A stretch of DNA of 64,000 bases, taken from assembly GCF_016625195.1 (NCBI RefSeq), contig NZ_JACVUP010000003.1, positions 277,300-341,299 of the forward strand, read 5' to 3'. Both the position numbers and the translations under genes were made by a program. Shown piece after piece: positions 28,404 to 36,354 of this stretch; position 1 is the first letter of the stretch; the number at the start of each line of letters is the position of its first letter. This DNA is from Erwinia sp. S63. GTDB lineage: Bacteria; Pseudomonadota; Gammaproteobacteria; Enterobacterales; Enterobacteriaceae. The notes beneath the pieces are model-generated. The model saw nothing but the letters and a program-made list of their open reading frames with translations. It had not been told where the DNA came from and did no database searches.

Positions 28404-29636
28404 ATGTCATCTGCACAACCTCAACTTAATCAGCTGCCGGAGCAGGCATCGCTGCCGCGCGCCAGTGTGCTGAAAGCGCTGTTTGCGCTCGGCACCGGTG
28501 GCTTTGCCATTGGTACCGGCGAATTCGTCATCATGGGCCTGCTGCCCGATGCCGCCACCGGCCTCAATGTTTCTATCCCCACAGCGGGCCACCTGATCAG
28601 TATCTACGCGCTGGGCGTGGTGATCGGCGCACCGCTGTTGGCCGTGCTCGGCGCTCGCGCCTCTCGTCGTAATTTCCTGATGACGCTGATGGGCCTGTTT
28701 GCCGCGGGTAACCTGTTTAGCTCGGTGGCACCGGGTTACTACTCGATGCTGCTGGCGCGTTTCCTTGCTGGTTTCCCGCACGGAACGTTCTTTGGTGTCG
28801 CCGCACTGGTCGCTGCTGGATTGGTGGAACGCAGAAAACGTGCTCAGGCGGTTTCGATGGTGCTGTTTGGCCTGACGATCGCCAACTTGCTCGGCGTGCC
28901 TGCGGTTACCGCCATTGGGCAGGTGTTTGGCTGGCGTGAAGCGTTCGCCATTGTTGGCGTGTTAGCGCTGTTGACCATGGTGCTGGTGGGCATGTGGGTG
29001 CCGAACGTGGCGGGTGACAAAACCGCCAGTCCGTTGCGTGAACTCTCGGCGTTGACGCGCAAGCAGGTGTTGCTGACGCTGGCTATTGGTGCGGTCGGCA
29101 GCGGTGGCTTGTTCTCGGTGTTCAGCTACGTCAAACCCACGCTGACCGAACTGGCGCAGATGCCGGTGAGCTGGATTCCGGCGGTGCTGGCGCTGTTTGG
29201 ACTCGGCATGATTATCGGCAACGTGGTGGGTGGTCGTCTGGCGGATCGTGGGCTGGAGAAAACCATTCGCATGGTGCTGATTTGGTCGGTGCTGGTGCTG
29301 AGTGCCTTTGTGTTTACCGCGCACTATGCGTTTGCCGGTTCGCTGAATGTGATGCTGGTGGGCACCATGGTGGCGCTGGCGAGTGTGCTGCAAATCCGTT
29401 TGATGGATGTAGCGGGTGATGCGCAAACCATGGCGGCGGCGCTAAATCACTCCGCCTTTAACCTGGCGAATGCGCTCGGCGCATGGCTGGGTGGTGTGAC
29501 CATTTCTGCGGGTCTTGGCTGGCAGTCCACTGGCTGGGTCGGTGCGATTCTGGCGGTGTTTGGCTTGCTGATCCACGGTGTCGCGGTGCGCGATGCACGG
29601 AGAAAGTCGATTACGTTTGCGCACGAAAGCGCCTAG
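28404..29636 (+). CDS. MFS exporter, AraJ-like DHA1 family
   Basis: Inner-membrane transporter of 410 residues with 12 predicted helices. AraJ-family hallmarks: GTGEFVIMGLLPD in helix 1, SIYALGVVIGAPLLAVLGAR and FLAGFPHGTFFGVAALV. Relatives export sugars or drugs; the substrate here is unknown. ATG 28404 (MSSAQPQL) was chosen. The reading frame continues upstream to a GTG at 28314, but that extension looks non-coding. Confidence 0.88.
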   Translation: MSSAQPQLNQLPEQASLPRASVLKALFALGTGGFAIGTGEFVIMGLLPDAATGLNVSIPTAGHLISIYALGVVIGAPLLAVLGARASRRNFLMTLMGLFAAGNLFSSVAPGYYSMLLARFLAGFPHGTFFGVAALVAAGLVERRKRAQAVSMVLFGLTIANLLGVPAVTAIGQVFGWREAFAIVGVLALLTMVLVGMWVPNVAGDKTASPLRELSALTRKQVLLTLAIGAVGSGGLFSVFSYVKPTLTELAQMPVSWIPAVLALFGLGMIIGNVVGGRLADRGLEKTIRMVLIWSVLVLSAFVFTAHYAFAGSLNVMLVGTMVALASVLQIRLMDVAGDAQTMAAALNHSAFNLANALGAWLGGVTISAGLGWQSTGWVGAILAVFGLLIHGVAVRDARRKSITFAHESA

Positions 29637-29647
29637 TTGATTCTTAT

Positions 29648-29672
29648 CGGGCGGCCATCAGGTCGCCCGTTT
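29648..29672 (+). terminator. Terminator between convergent exporter and LysR gene
   Basis: CGGGCGGCC (29648-29656) pairs with GGTCGCCCG (29661-29669), with one G-T pair, around ATCA, then TTTCATT. It separates the convergent MFS and LysR genes. Confidence 0.7.
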
Positions 29673-29674
29673 CA

Positions 29675-30553
29675 TTATCCTGCCAACTTCTCCTGCAAAA
29701 ACGCCATAAATACTCGATTCACTTCGCTGCGCTGACGGTGCTGTGGATAGAGCGCGTTCAGGTTGAGTGAGGAAGGCTGCCACTCATCCAGCACGGTCAT
29801 CAGATCACCGCAGGCTAAGGCCGGTGCGACGATAAACTCAGGCAGCAGAATCAGCCCCAATCCAGCCACTGCCGCATCACGCAGCATCTCACCGTTATTG
29901 CTCACCATCGGGCCTTGTACCGCCATCACCTTGCGCTGCTCACCGTTGAACAGTTCCCAGCCGGTCTGGCTTTCACGTCCGTAGCGTAAACAGGCGTGAC
30001 TGAGCAGATCCTCGGGTTCACGCGGTGCGCCTGCGCCCTGAATGTATGACGGGCTGCCACAGATCACACGGCGAAACACGCCCAGCTGTTTGGCGATCAG
30101 GCTTGAGTCGGGCAGGGTGCCAATGCGGATCGCCATATCAAAGCCTTCACCGACCATATCGACGTAGCGGTCCGCCAACTCCACCTGGAACTGCAATCCG
30201 GGGTGCTGACTGAGGAACTCGGCGATATACGGTGACAAATGGCTGATGCCAAACGACATTGGCACGCTGAGGCGGAAGCTTCCCTGCAACACCTGTTGCC
30301 GGCCAGATACCGCCTGCTCGGCTTCCTGCACATCATCGAGAATACGTTGCGCATGTTGGGCAAAGAGTTGGCCATTATCCGTTACCGACAGTTTGCGCGT
30401 GTTGCGATTCAGCAGGCGCGCGCCGAGTGATTCCTCAAGTGCGGCAATACGGCGGCTGACGTATTGCTTCGACAGCATTAGCTGCTCAGCGGCGGCGGTG
30501 AAGTTTCCGGCCTTAATAACAGCCACATAAATACGAAGATCTTCTATCTGCAT
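29675..30553 (-). CDS. LysR-family transcriptional regulator
   Basis: Regulator of 292 residues starting MQIEDLRIYVAVIKAGNFTAAAEQLMLSKQYVSRRIAALE-type winged helix and carrying the effector-domain motif FDMAIRIGTLPDSSLIAKQLG. ATG 30553 is favoured; a GTG at 30562 would add three residues. It is divergent from the pirin gene (123 bp apart), which is a common regulated neighbour. Confidence 0.9.
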   Translation of the reverse strand: MQIEDLRIYVAVIKAGNFTAAAEQLMLSKQYVSRRIAALEESLGARLLNRNTRKLSVTDNGQLFAQHAQRILDDVQEAEQAVSGRQQVLQGSFRLSVPMSFGISHLSPYIAEFLSQHPGLQFQVELADRYVDMVGEGFDMAIRIGTLPDSSLIAKQLGVFRRVICGSPSYIQGAGAPREPEDLLSHACLRYGRESQTGWELFNGEQRKVMAVQGPMVSNNGEMLRDAAVAGLGLILLPEFIVAPALACGDLMTVLDEWQPSSLNLNALYPQHRQRSEVNRVFMAFLQEKLAG

Positions 30554-30676
30554 ATTGTCCACTTTTCGGTGACAGTCATTGTCAGGTTAGCGCATTGTTG
30601 GGCAAATTAGTTTACGTATACTTATCCTCATTCGGAAGGGCAAACGTCTTTCCACCGCACATTTGAGGAGCAAACC

Positions 30677-31402
30677 ATGATTGAACAACGTCTGTCAGAA
30701 CAACGCGGAGTGGGTGACCACGGTTGGCTGAACTCACACCACACCTTCTCCTTCGCCAGTTACTGGGATCCAAAACAGACCGGTTTTTCCGATCTGCTGG
30801 TGATCAACGATGACCGTGTCGCGCCGGGGCGTGGTTTTGGGGCGCATCCACACAACAATATGGAGATCATCTCCTATGTGCTGGACGGCGCGCTGGAGCA
30901 TAAAGATTCGATGGGCACCGGTTCGGTGATCGTCCCCGGTGATGTGCAGTTGATGAGTGCGGGCAGCGGTGTGACGCACAGCGAGTTCAACCACTCGAAA
31001 AGCGATAACGTGCACTTCTTGCAAATCTGGATTGTACCGGGCGAGCGCAACACCCAGCCGGGCTATCAGCAGATCTCCGTGCCAGACAGCGAGAAACGCG
31101 GGCAGCTGCGTTTGATTATTTCGCCGGAAGGGGAAGAGGGCAGCTTGAGCGTACGTCAGGATATCCGCATCTATGCCGGTTTCTTTGATGGTGCCGAGCA
31201 GCAGACCTTCGCACTGGATGCCGACCGTTACGCCTACATTCATGTGGCGCGCGGCAGCATCGAAGTGAACGGCGTGAAGTTCAAAGAGGGTGACGGTGCG
31301 CGTGTGCGTAATGAGTCAGCGCTGCAGTTCAGCCATGGCGATGATGCAGAAGTGTTGCTGTTTGACCTGCGTCCGCTGGAAGTGAATCATCCACAGCGTT
31401 AA
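30677..31402 (+). CDS. Pirin-family protein (YhhW-like quercetinase)
   Basis: Bicupin of 241 residues. The N-terminal cupin keeps all four metal ligands of YhhW at the same positions: H57 and H59 (AHPHNNMEI), H101 and E103 (GVTHSEFNHS). YhhW oxidises quercetin in vitro; the physiological role is open, possibly redox or electrophile response. The start is preceded by GAGGAG at 30665-30670. Divergent LysR regulator upstream. Confidence 0.92.
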   Translation: MIEQRLSEQRGVGDHGWLNSHHTFSFASYWDPKQTGFSDLLVINDDRVAPGRGFGAHPHNNMEIISYVLDGALEHKDSMGTGSVIVPGDVQLMSAGSGVTHSEFNHSKSDNVHFLQIWIVPGERNTQPGYQQISVPDSEKRGQLRLIISPEGEEGSLSVRQDIRIYAGFFDGAEQQTFALDADRYAYIHVARGSIEVNGVKFKEGDGARVRNESALQFSHGDDAEVLLFDLRPLEVNHPQR

Positions 31403-31422
31403 TTTCACCCGTAGCTGCGCAA

Positions 31423-31454
31423 TTCATTGCGCGTCTTTTAAAACGCGCAATGAA
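31423..31454. repeat. 12-bp-arm inverted repeat after pirin gene
   Basis: TTCATTGCGCGT (31423-31434) and ACGCGCAATGAA (31443-31454) pair perfectly around an 8-nt loop. There is no T run, so it may act as a weak terminator, a transcript-stabilising stem, or part of a palindromic repeat element with the one at 31482. Confidence 0.6.
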
Positions 31455-31481
31455 GTTTAATCTCGCAATGAACCTAAAAGC

Positions 31482-31502
31482 GCACGATAAATCGTGCCGC
31501 TA
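31482..31502. repeat. Short palindromic element (type: 7-bp arms, 2-nt loop, CTAC)
   Basis: GCACGAT-AA-ATCGTGC (31482-31497) followed by CGCTAC. The same architecture recurs at 39412-39433. It lies between the convergent pirin and dehydrogenase genes. It looks like a dispersed REP-like repeat, an inference from the two copies in this window. Confidence 0.5.
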
Positions 31503-31517
31503 CGGAACACCTTTTGA

Positions 31518-32519
31518 TTAATCGAGTAGCGACTGAGGCGAAACCGGCTTGCCGGTTTTCAATGATTCCAGCGCAGCATCTGCCAGCAACAACGCCTGCA
31601 ATCCATCATTACCGCTCGGATATTGACCTTCGCCTTTAGCCAGCGCGTCGATAAAGGTCGCCAGTTCATTGCGATAAGCATCAGCATAACGCTGCAGGAA
31701 GAAGTGCTGCGGCTTCTGCGCCACCACTCCGTTCGCCACGGATTTCACCAGCTGTGATTCCAGCTGATTCGTTACCTGCAACATCCCTTCGCTGCCGTGT
31801 ACTTCAATACGCTGATCGTAGCCGTAGCTGGCACGACGGCTGTTGGTGATCACCGCCATCTTGCCGCTGGCACAGGTGAGGGTGACGACGGCGGTATCGA
31901 CATCGCCCAGCGCTTTAATCTCAGGATCAACCAGCGCCGCCGCACTGGCATACACCGATACCGGCTCTTCATTTAACAACCAGCGCGCCATATCGAAATC
32001 ATGAATCGTCATATCACGGAACAGGCCGCCTGAGACTTTAACGTACTCGGCAGGCGGTGCACCCGGATCGCGTGAGCTGATGGTCACCAACTCGGTTTCA
32101 CCGATTTCGCCATCACGCAAACACGCTTGTAAATGCGCCATGCTCGGGTCGAAGCGACGGTTAAAGCCAATCATCAGCGGTACGCCGGCTTCACGCACCG
32201 TGGCTAGACAGCTCTGCACACGCTGCAAACTCAAATCCACTGGCTTCTCACAGAAGATGGCTTTTTTGGCACGCGCGGTAGCTTCAATCAAATCCGCATG
32301 AGTATTAGTGGCGCTGCAAATCGCCACCAAATCAATCGAGCTGTCCGCCAGAATGGTGTCGAGATCCGCCACTTTGGCACCGTATTTCTCGGCCAGCGCA
32401 TTAGCAGCAGGTGCGTAGACATCCATCACATACGCCAGACGACACTGCGGATGCGCGGCGATATTCCCGGCGTGGATCTGTCCAATACGGCCAGCACCTA
32501 AGAGAGCAACATTGAGCAT
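31518..32519 (-). CDS. iolG: Inositol 2-dehydrogenase (Gfo/Idh/MocA family)
   Basis: NAD-dependent dehydrogenase of 333 residues. The Rossmann motif VALLGAGRIGQIHAGN is at the N-terminus, the catalytic lysine in FCEKPVDL near residue 96, and the active-site aspartate/histidine in RDMTIHDFDMARWL, all as in IolG, which oxidises myo-inositol to scyllo-inosose. No other inositol catabolic gene is next to it, so it could also act on another polyol. Divergent from a LacI-type regulator, with 238 bp between the two starts. Confidence 0.85.
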   Translation of the reverse strand: MLNVALLGAGRIGQIHAGNIAAHPQCRLAYVMDVYAPAANALAEKYGAKVADLDTILADSSIDLVAICSATNTHADLIEATARAKKAIFCEKPVDLSLQRVQSCLATVREAGVPLMIGFNRRFDPSMAHLQACLRDGEIGETELVTISSRDPGAPPAEYVKVSGGLFRDMTIHDFDMARWLLNEEPVSVYASAAALVDPEIKALGDVDTAVVTLTCASGKMAVITNSRRASYGYDQRIEVHGSEGMLQVTNQLESQLVKSVANGVVAQKPQHFFLQRYADAYRNELATFIDALAKGEGQYPSGNDGLQALLLADAALESLKTGKPVSPQSLLD

Positions 32520-32757
32520 TTTTTATTTCCTATGAGGGCGACAGGTGATGGCGCTATTAAGCGTATTGGTGAAGTTTTAAGTCAAAGCAAAGCCTAAAAC
32601 GGATGCTGAAATGATGAGGCGGATCACATGAAAATTTGAGGTTAATGACATCAAAAAGCAGTTAATTCACTTGATTTATGGAGTTATAACGATTTGATTA
32701 TTAGCGTCTTCTCAAGCTACTGTTTCAACTATGAGGTGAAGGACATCAGGAAAAGTC

Positions 32758-33780
32758 ATGACGCTGCAGAACTGGAAATCGCCATCTATTAAAGACATCG
32801 CGCAGGAAGCAGGCGTCAGTCCCGCCACCGTTGACCGTGTGCTGAATGGCCGGGAAGGCGTGCGCGAGGTGACGCGTAAGAAAGTCGAAACTGCCATGGC
32901 GCGATTAGGGCTGAGTGGCACAGAAGACCCTCGTGGAGCAGCAAAACGTATCGCGATTTTATGTGAATCCGGCACCAGCTTTGTCGCACAGCTTGAGTTG
33001 CATGCACGCGCGGTAATGCTCGAGCGTCCACAACTGCACATCACACTGGATACGTTGCCGAGTGCGCAATTCAACGCTGACCGCTTTAGCAAGCTGATTG
33101 AACGCCGCGCCACTGAAGCCAGCGGCATTATTCTGGTGTGTCGCGATGACGTGAAGATCAACCGTGCGGTGAAAGCCGCCATTGATGATGGTGTGCAGGT
33201 GATTTGCCTCACCAGCGATCTGCCTAATTCACGGCGTACCGCTTATGTTGGTATCGATCAGACCGCTTCCGGCGCGACGGCGGGCTGGTTTATGGGCCGT
33301 ATGCTGCCGCAGCAACAGCCGGGCAATATTCTGCTGATTTGCAGTTCGACCTATCGCACCCAGGAGGAGCGCGAGATCGGCTTTCGTCGCGTGCTGCGAG
33401 AGGCTTTCCCGTGGCTGACGATTCGCGACCGCGTCAACATCAATGACGAAGCAGAAACCGCCTGGCACAGCGTTAAAAAGTGGCTGGAAGAGGGGAAGCC
33501 GCTGGCCGGGATTTACAACACGGCGGGCGGCAACGAAGGCGTTGCTAAAGCGCTGGAGGCGTTCGGTGTGCAAGATCAGGTGATCTTCACCGGACATGAG
33601 TTGAGTGAATCGAGTCGCCTGCTGTTGGAGAAAGGCACGATGGATGTGGTGCTCGGGCATGATATGCGGCGCGAGATTGAGCAGTGTCTGGCGATATTTG
33701 AACAGCCGTTGAGTGAGCGCGCGCCGGAGGACATCAAATCGCCGCTGCTGATTTATCACCGTTATTCGTATTTTTCATAA
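32758..33780 (+). CDS. LacI-family transcriptional regulator
   Basis: Repressor of 340 residues. LacI headpiece SIKDIAQEAGVSPATVDRVLNGREGV at residues ~10-35; the sugar-binding domain is of the periplasmic-binding type 4 found in regulators of rhizosphere sugars and polyols. The start ATG follows AGGA. It is divergent from the iolG-like gene and is the likely regulator of it. Confidence 0.9.
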   Translation: MTLQNWKSPSIKDIAQEAGVSPATVDRVLNGREGVREVTRKKVETAMARLGLSGTEDPRGAAKRIAILCESGTSFVAQLELHARAVMLERPQLHITLDTLPSAQFNADRFSKLIERRATEASGIILVCRDDVKINRAVKAAIDDGVQVICLTSDLPNSRRTAYVGIDQTASGATAGWFMGRMLPQQQPGNILLICSSTYRTQEEREIGFRRVLREAFPWLTIRDRVNINDEAETAWHSVKKWLEEGKPLAGIYNTAGGNEGVAKALEAFGVQDQVIFTGHELSESSRLLLEKGTMDVVLGHDMRREIEQCLAIFEQPLSERAPEDIKSPLLIYHRYSYFS

Positions 33781-33862
33781 ACTTCTATCAGCTAGATTTC
33801 CAGTACCTTTGAAACATGCTTATTTACAGCGTGGTGTTGAAATATTGTGCAGCTGGCGTATC

Positions 33863-33882
33863 ATGTAGTTATGTTTCTACAT
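33863..33882. promoter_or_regulatory. Operator candidate of Phd/PIN operon
   Basis: ATGTAG (33863-33868) and CTACAT (33877-33882) flank eight bases, just ahead of the perfect AGGAGG site at 33887-33892 and the antitoxin ATG at 33898. Phd/YefM antitoxins bind short palindromes at this place. Confidence 0.5.
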
Positions 33883-33897
33883 TATTAGGAGGCTGTT

Positions 33898-34152
33898 ATG
33901 GGTATCTCAACAATTTCGAGCCGTTCGTTCAATCAGCAGGTATCAGCTGCGAAGAAACTGGCGGAGGAAGGCCCTGTATACATCACTGATCGCGGAGAAC
34001 CAGCCCACGTATTGATGACATTTGAGGAGTATAAGAAGCTAACGGGTACACGACGCAATATCCAGGATGCACTTGCTATGCCCGGTGTCGCTGATATCGA
34101 TTTTGATCCTCAGCGAGTGAACACAGACTTCAGGGATGTGGATTTTTCATGA
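33898..34152 (+). CDS. Phd/YefM-family antitoxin
   Basis: Antitoxin of 84 residues. The N-terminal DNA-binding Phd fold shows SSRSFNQQVSAAKKLAEEGPVYITDRGEPAHVLMTFEEYKKL; the C-terminal tail (DIDFDPQRVNTDFRDVDFS) is the toxin-neutralising segment. It overlaps the PIN toxin by 4 bp (ATGA). A very strong ribosome site, AGGAGG, precedes it. Confidence 0.93.
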   Translation: MGISTISSRSFNQQVSAAKKLAEEGPVYITDRGEPAHVLMTFEEYKKLTGTRRNIQDALAMPGVADIDFDPQRVNTDFRDVDFS

Positions 34153-34574
34153 GATATTTGCTTGATACCAATGTCATTTCGGAAATGCGTAAGGCAAGGA
34201 CGCCCAAAATTGATCCACAAGTATCCAACTGGACGGATACGGTAGATGCGGGTGATATGTTCATATCAGCGATTACGATTATGGAGATCGAAAAAGGCAT
34301 CCTTCAGGTGTTGCGAAAGGATGTGCGTCAGGGAGAAATGCTACGCGATTGGTTTACATCAATGGTATTACGTGAGTTTTCAGGCCGTGTACTGCCTTTT
34401 GATGCTGAAACTGCCATTTATTGTGCGAGTCTCCATGTACCCGACCAACGTTCCGCAAATGATGCAATGATTGCGGCCACTGCCTTTCGTCATGATATGG
34501 CTTTAGTTACGCGAAATACTAGGGACTTTGAAGGACTAGGCGTTATATTGCTTAATCCATGGGAATGGCACTAA
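34149..34574 (+). CDS. VapC/FitB-type PIN toxin
   Basis: PIN-domain ribonuclease of 141 residues. The four conserved acidic positions are visible: LLDTNVISEMRK (D6), ITIMEIEKGI, SANDAMIAATAF and LVTRNTRDFEGLGV. FitB-like features include the ending LNPWEW. It forms a type II toxin-antitoxin module with the preceding Phd/YefM-type antitoxin. Confidence 0.93.
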   Translation: MRYLLDTNVISEMRKARTPKIDPQVSNWTDTVDAGDMFISAITIMEIEKGILQVLRKDVRQGEMLRDWFTSMVLREFSGRVLPFDAETAIYCASLHVPDQRSANDAMIAATAFRHDMALVTRNTRDFEGLGVILLNPWEWH

Positions 34575-34810
34575 TGCCATTAGCATATTAAAAAAACTGG
34601 AACAAAATAATTAAGTCAACGAGTGGTTTGTAGCTGTTTTAATAACAGAAATATATTTTTTATTAAATTCTGCTACGTTATTTACTGTTAGCTATCAACC
34701 CAGCATCTCTTATATTCAGTAGAATAAATATATTGTAAATCCCAGTGTCATTTACCAACTTAAATGAATTACTGATGCTAAGGGGATGAGCTTTCATTTG
34801 TTCTGTCCGT

Positions 34811-35488
34811 TTATCCACGTCCAATCCCTTCGATTTCGTCCCTTGCGGCTTCAATCACCCGCTCTGAGTGTTTTGCCAACATATCCTGTGGGCGTTGACC
34901 ACCAAGAAAGCTGTTCACTGATAAGAACCAGAACGCGATTCCCCAACCATCTTTATGATCTGCGAATATCTTCAACACCTCAGAGAGCGCTTTCAATGGT
35001 CGGAATTGCGTATTGCGATCCAGACCGTAATCCGGGAAGTAATCAATGCCATTGTGGTGAATCGCAAATATCTGGCCGCTTTTTTTCCATTTATTTGGTT
35101 GAGCGCTGGGATTGGTGGTACTCAAACCGGCTAACTGCGAGACATCAGCGGCTGTTAACCAGTTTCCACTTTCCAACACGGCTTTACGTGCTTGCAACAG
35201 CATGGCCGCTTCTTTCATCAGGTGTGGTGAGGCGGGGGCCTTGGGCAGCATCGATCCAACCAATATCTCGAGTGACTGCTTCTCCTGCCGCTCTTTAAAA
35301 ACTTCAAACATGGTTGAAGCTACAGTAGAAATATTTTCTGTCAGTGTACTGAGCACGCGCAGGTTGCTGATGTTATCGAAGGACACCACTAATACCTGAT
35401 TAGCCTGAGATTTCCCTAACTGTGTTTTAACTTCTTTAGGGGTGCCGATAAATGTGGAAACCCCTGTATGTTCTTCGATGAGGCTCAT
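34811..35488 (-). CDS. Orphan MbcA/ParS/Xre (DUF2384)-type protein
   Basis: Protein of 225 residues. The C-terminal ~60 residues (KALSEVLKIFADHKDGWGIA, then WFLSVNSFLGGQRPQDMLA) match the toxin-binding DUF2384 domain of MbcA/ParS/Xre antitoxins. The middle carries an HTH-like SGNWLTAADVSQLAGLST and FAIHHNGIDYFPDYGLD. Partners are normally RES-domain toxins, but none is adjacent. ATG 35488 has AGGAG 7 bp upstream, which decides the start. AT-rich surroundings next to a toxin-antitoxin pair. Confidence 0.75.
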   Translation of the reverse strand: MSLIEEHTGVSTFIGTPKEVKTQLGKSQANQVLVVSFDNISNLRVLSTLTENISTVASTMFEVFKERQEKQSLEILVGSMLPKAPASPHLMKEAAMLLQARKAVLESGNWLTAADVSQLAGLSTTNPSAQPNKWKKSGQIFAIHHNGIDYFPDYGLDRNTQFRPLKALSEVLKIFADHKDGWGIAFWFLSVNSFLGGQRPQDMLAKHSERVIEAARDEIEGIGRG

Positions 35489-35623
35489 GGGGGAACTCCT
35501 GATTTGGTTATGTTGATTATTGAATATTATCATAACCTAAATAGCGTTCAACTGTCTGTGTGATTAATTTTTACCCACATTCAATCCATCCTCGCAACTA
35601 TCTCAAACCCAACAATTTTTGAC

Positions 35624-35639
35624 CTAAATTATCATTTAG
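35624..35639. promoter_or_regulatory. Palindrome upstream of sugar dehydrogenase operon
   Basis: CTAAAT (35624-35629) and ATTTAG (35634-35639) flank TATC, about 120 bp ahead of the small-subunit start, in the AT-rich region shared with the divergent DUF2384 gene. Operator candidate only. Confidence 0.35.
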
Positions 35640-35758
35640 AGCTAAAACCACACCCTTTAATGGGATTTCGTTCAAATCCTGATAACAGTTTTGCAACGAA
35701 ATCGTTAGGATAGCGCCGTTTGGCTTTCTCCTCTTTTGTCTCAGCATCAGGTAACCCC

Positions 35759-36325
35759 ATGAAACGACATTTTGCACCCGAAACCGTTTCTGTCAGTAAA
35801 AATGGAACCGGTTCCACTCGCAGGGAATTCCTGCTTGCCACACTCGGATTAACCGTAACCGGCGCGGTCGCAGCCCTTCCGGGGCGGGCGTTTGCGGCTA
35901 GCGTGATTCATGCCAGCGACGCGGTGAAACAGTTTGTTCGCATCTCGCAGGCGATCACCGAACACAAGCATATGGATGTGACTCTTGCCGCGCGCTTTTA
36001 CGAAGTTCTGGCGCAGCGTGACACGCAGTTTGTGCCACGTGTTGCGCAGCTCGATGCGCTGATAACGCCGCAAATCACCGCCCAGGATTTCCTGGCAAAA
36101 GCCAGCAGCGCCGGACTGCACGATTTCCTCTATCAAATCGTCACGGCCTGGTACACCGGCACGGTAGGGGATGACTACCACGGCACGCTGGTGGCCTACA
36201 AACAGGCGCTGATGTACCAGACGGTTAGCGATGGTTTGGTGGTGCCGACCTACTGCGGCAACGGACCAATCTGGTGGACTGTACCGGTGCCGGATGAGCA
36301 CGACGGCCATCTCGAACAGCTGTAA
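35759..36325 (+). CDS. Sugar/sugar-acid dehydrogenase small (gamma) subunit
   Basis: Non-catalytic subunit of a membrane-bound FAD dehydrogenase, 188 residues. The twin-arginine signal STRREFLLATLGLTVTG, with cleavage near AFA, shows folded export; in relatives this subunit piggy-backs the flavoprotein through Tat. The rest (QFVRISQAITEHKHMDVTLA, then VVPTYCGNGPIWWTVPVPDEH) matches the gluconate/sorbitol dehydrogenase small-subunit family. ATG 35759 is placed just ahead of the Tat signal; the in-frame 35720 start adds 13 residues. First gene of a three-gene operon. Confidence 0.9.
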   Translation: MKRHFAPETVSVSKNGTGSTRREFLLATLGLTVTGAVAALPGRAFAASVIHASDAVKQFVRISQAITEHKHMDVTLAARFYEVLAQRDTQFVPRVAQLDALITPQITAQDFLAKASSAGLHDFLYQIVTAWYTGTVGDDYHGTLVAYKQALMYQTVSDGLVVPTYCGNGPIWWTVPVPDEHDGHLEQL

Positions 36326-36354
36326 CTTCCTCAAAACTAAAACGATGATAAATC

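Noticed and set aside
32613..32628. CRP site in the iolG/LacI gap
   Set aside because: One half (TCACA) is perfect but the other (GATGA) matches only three of five bases; too weak to annotate.
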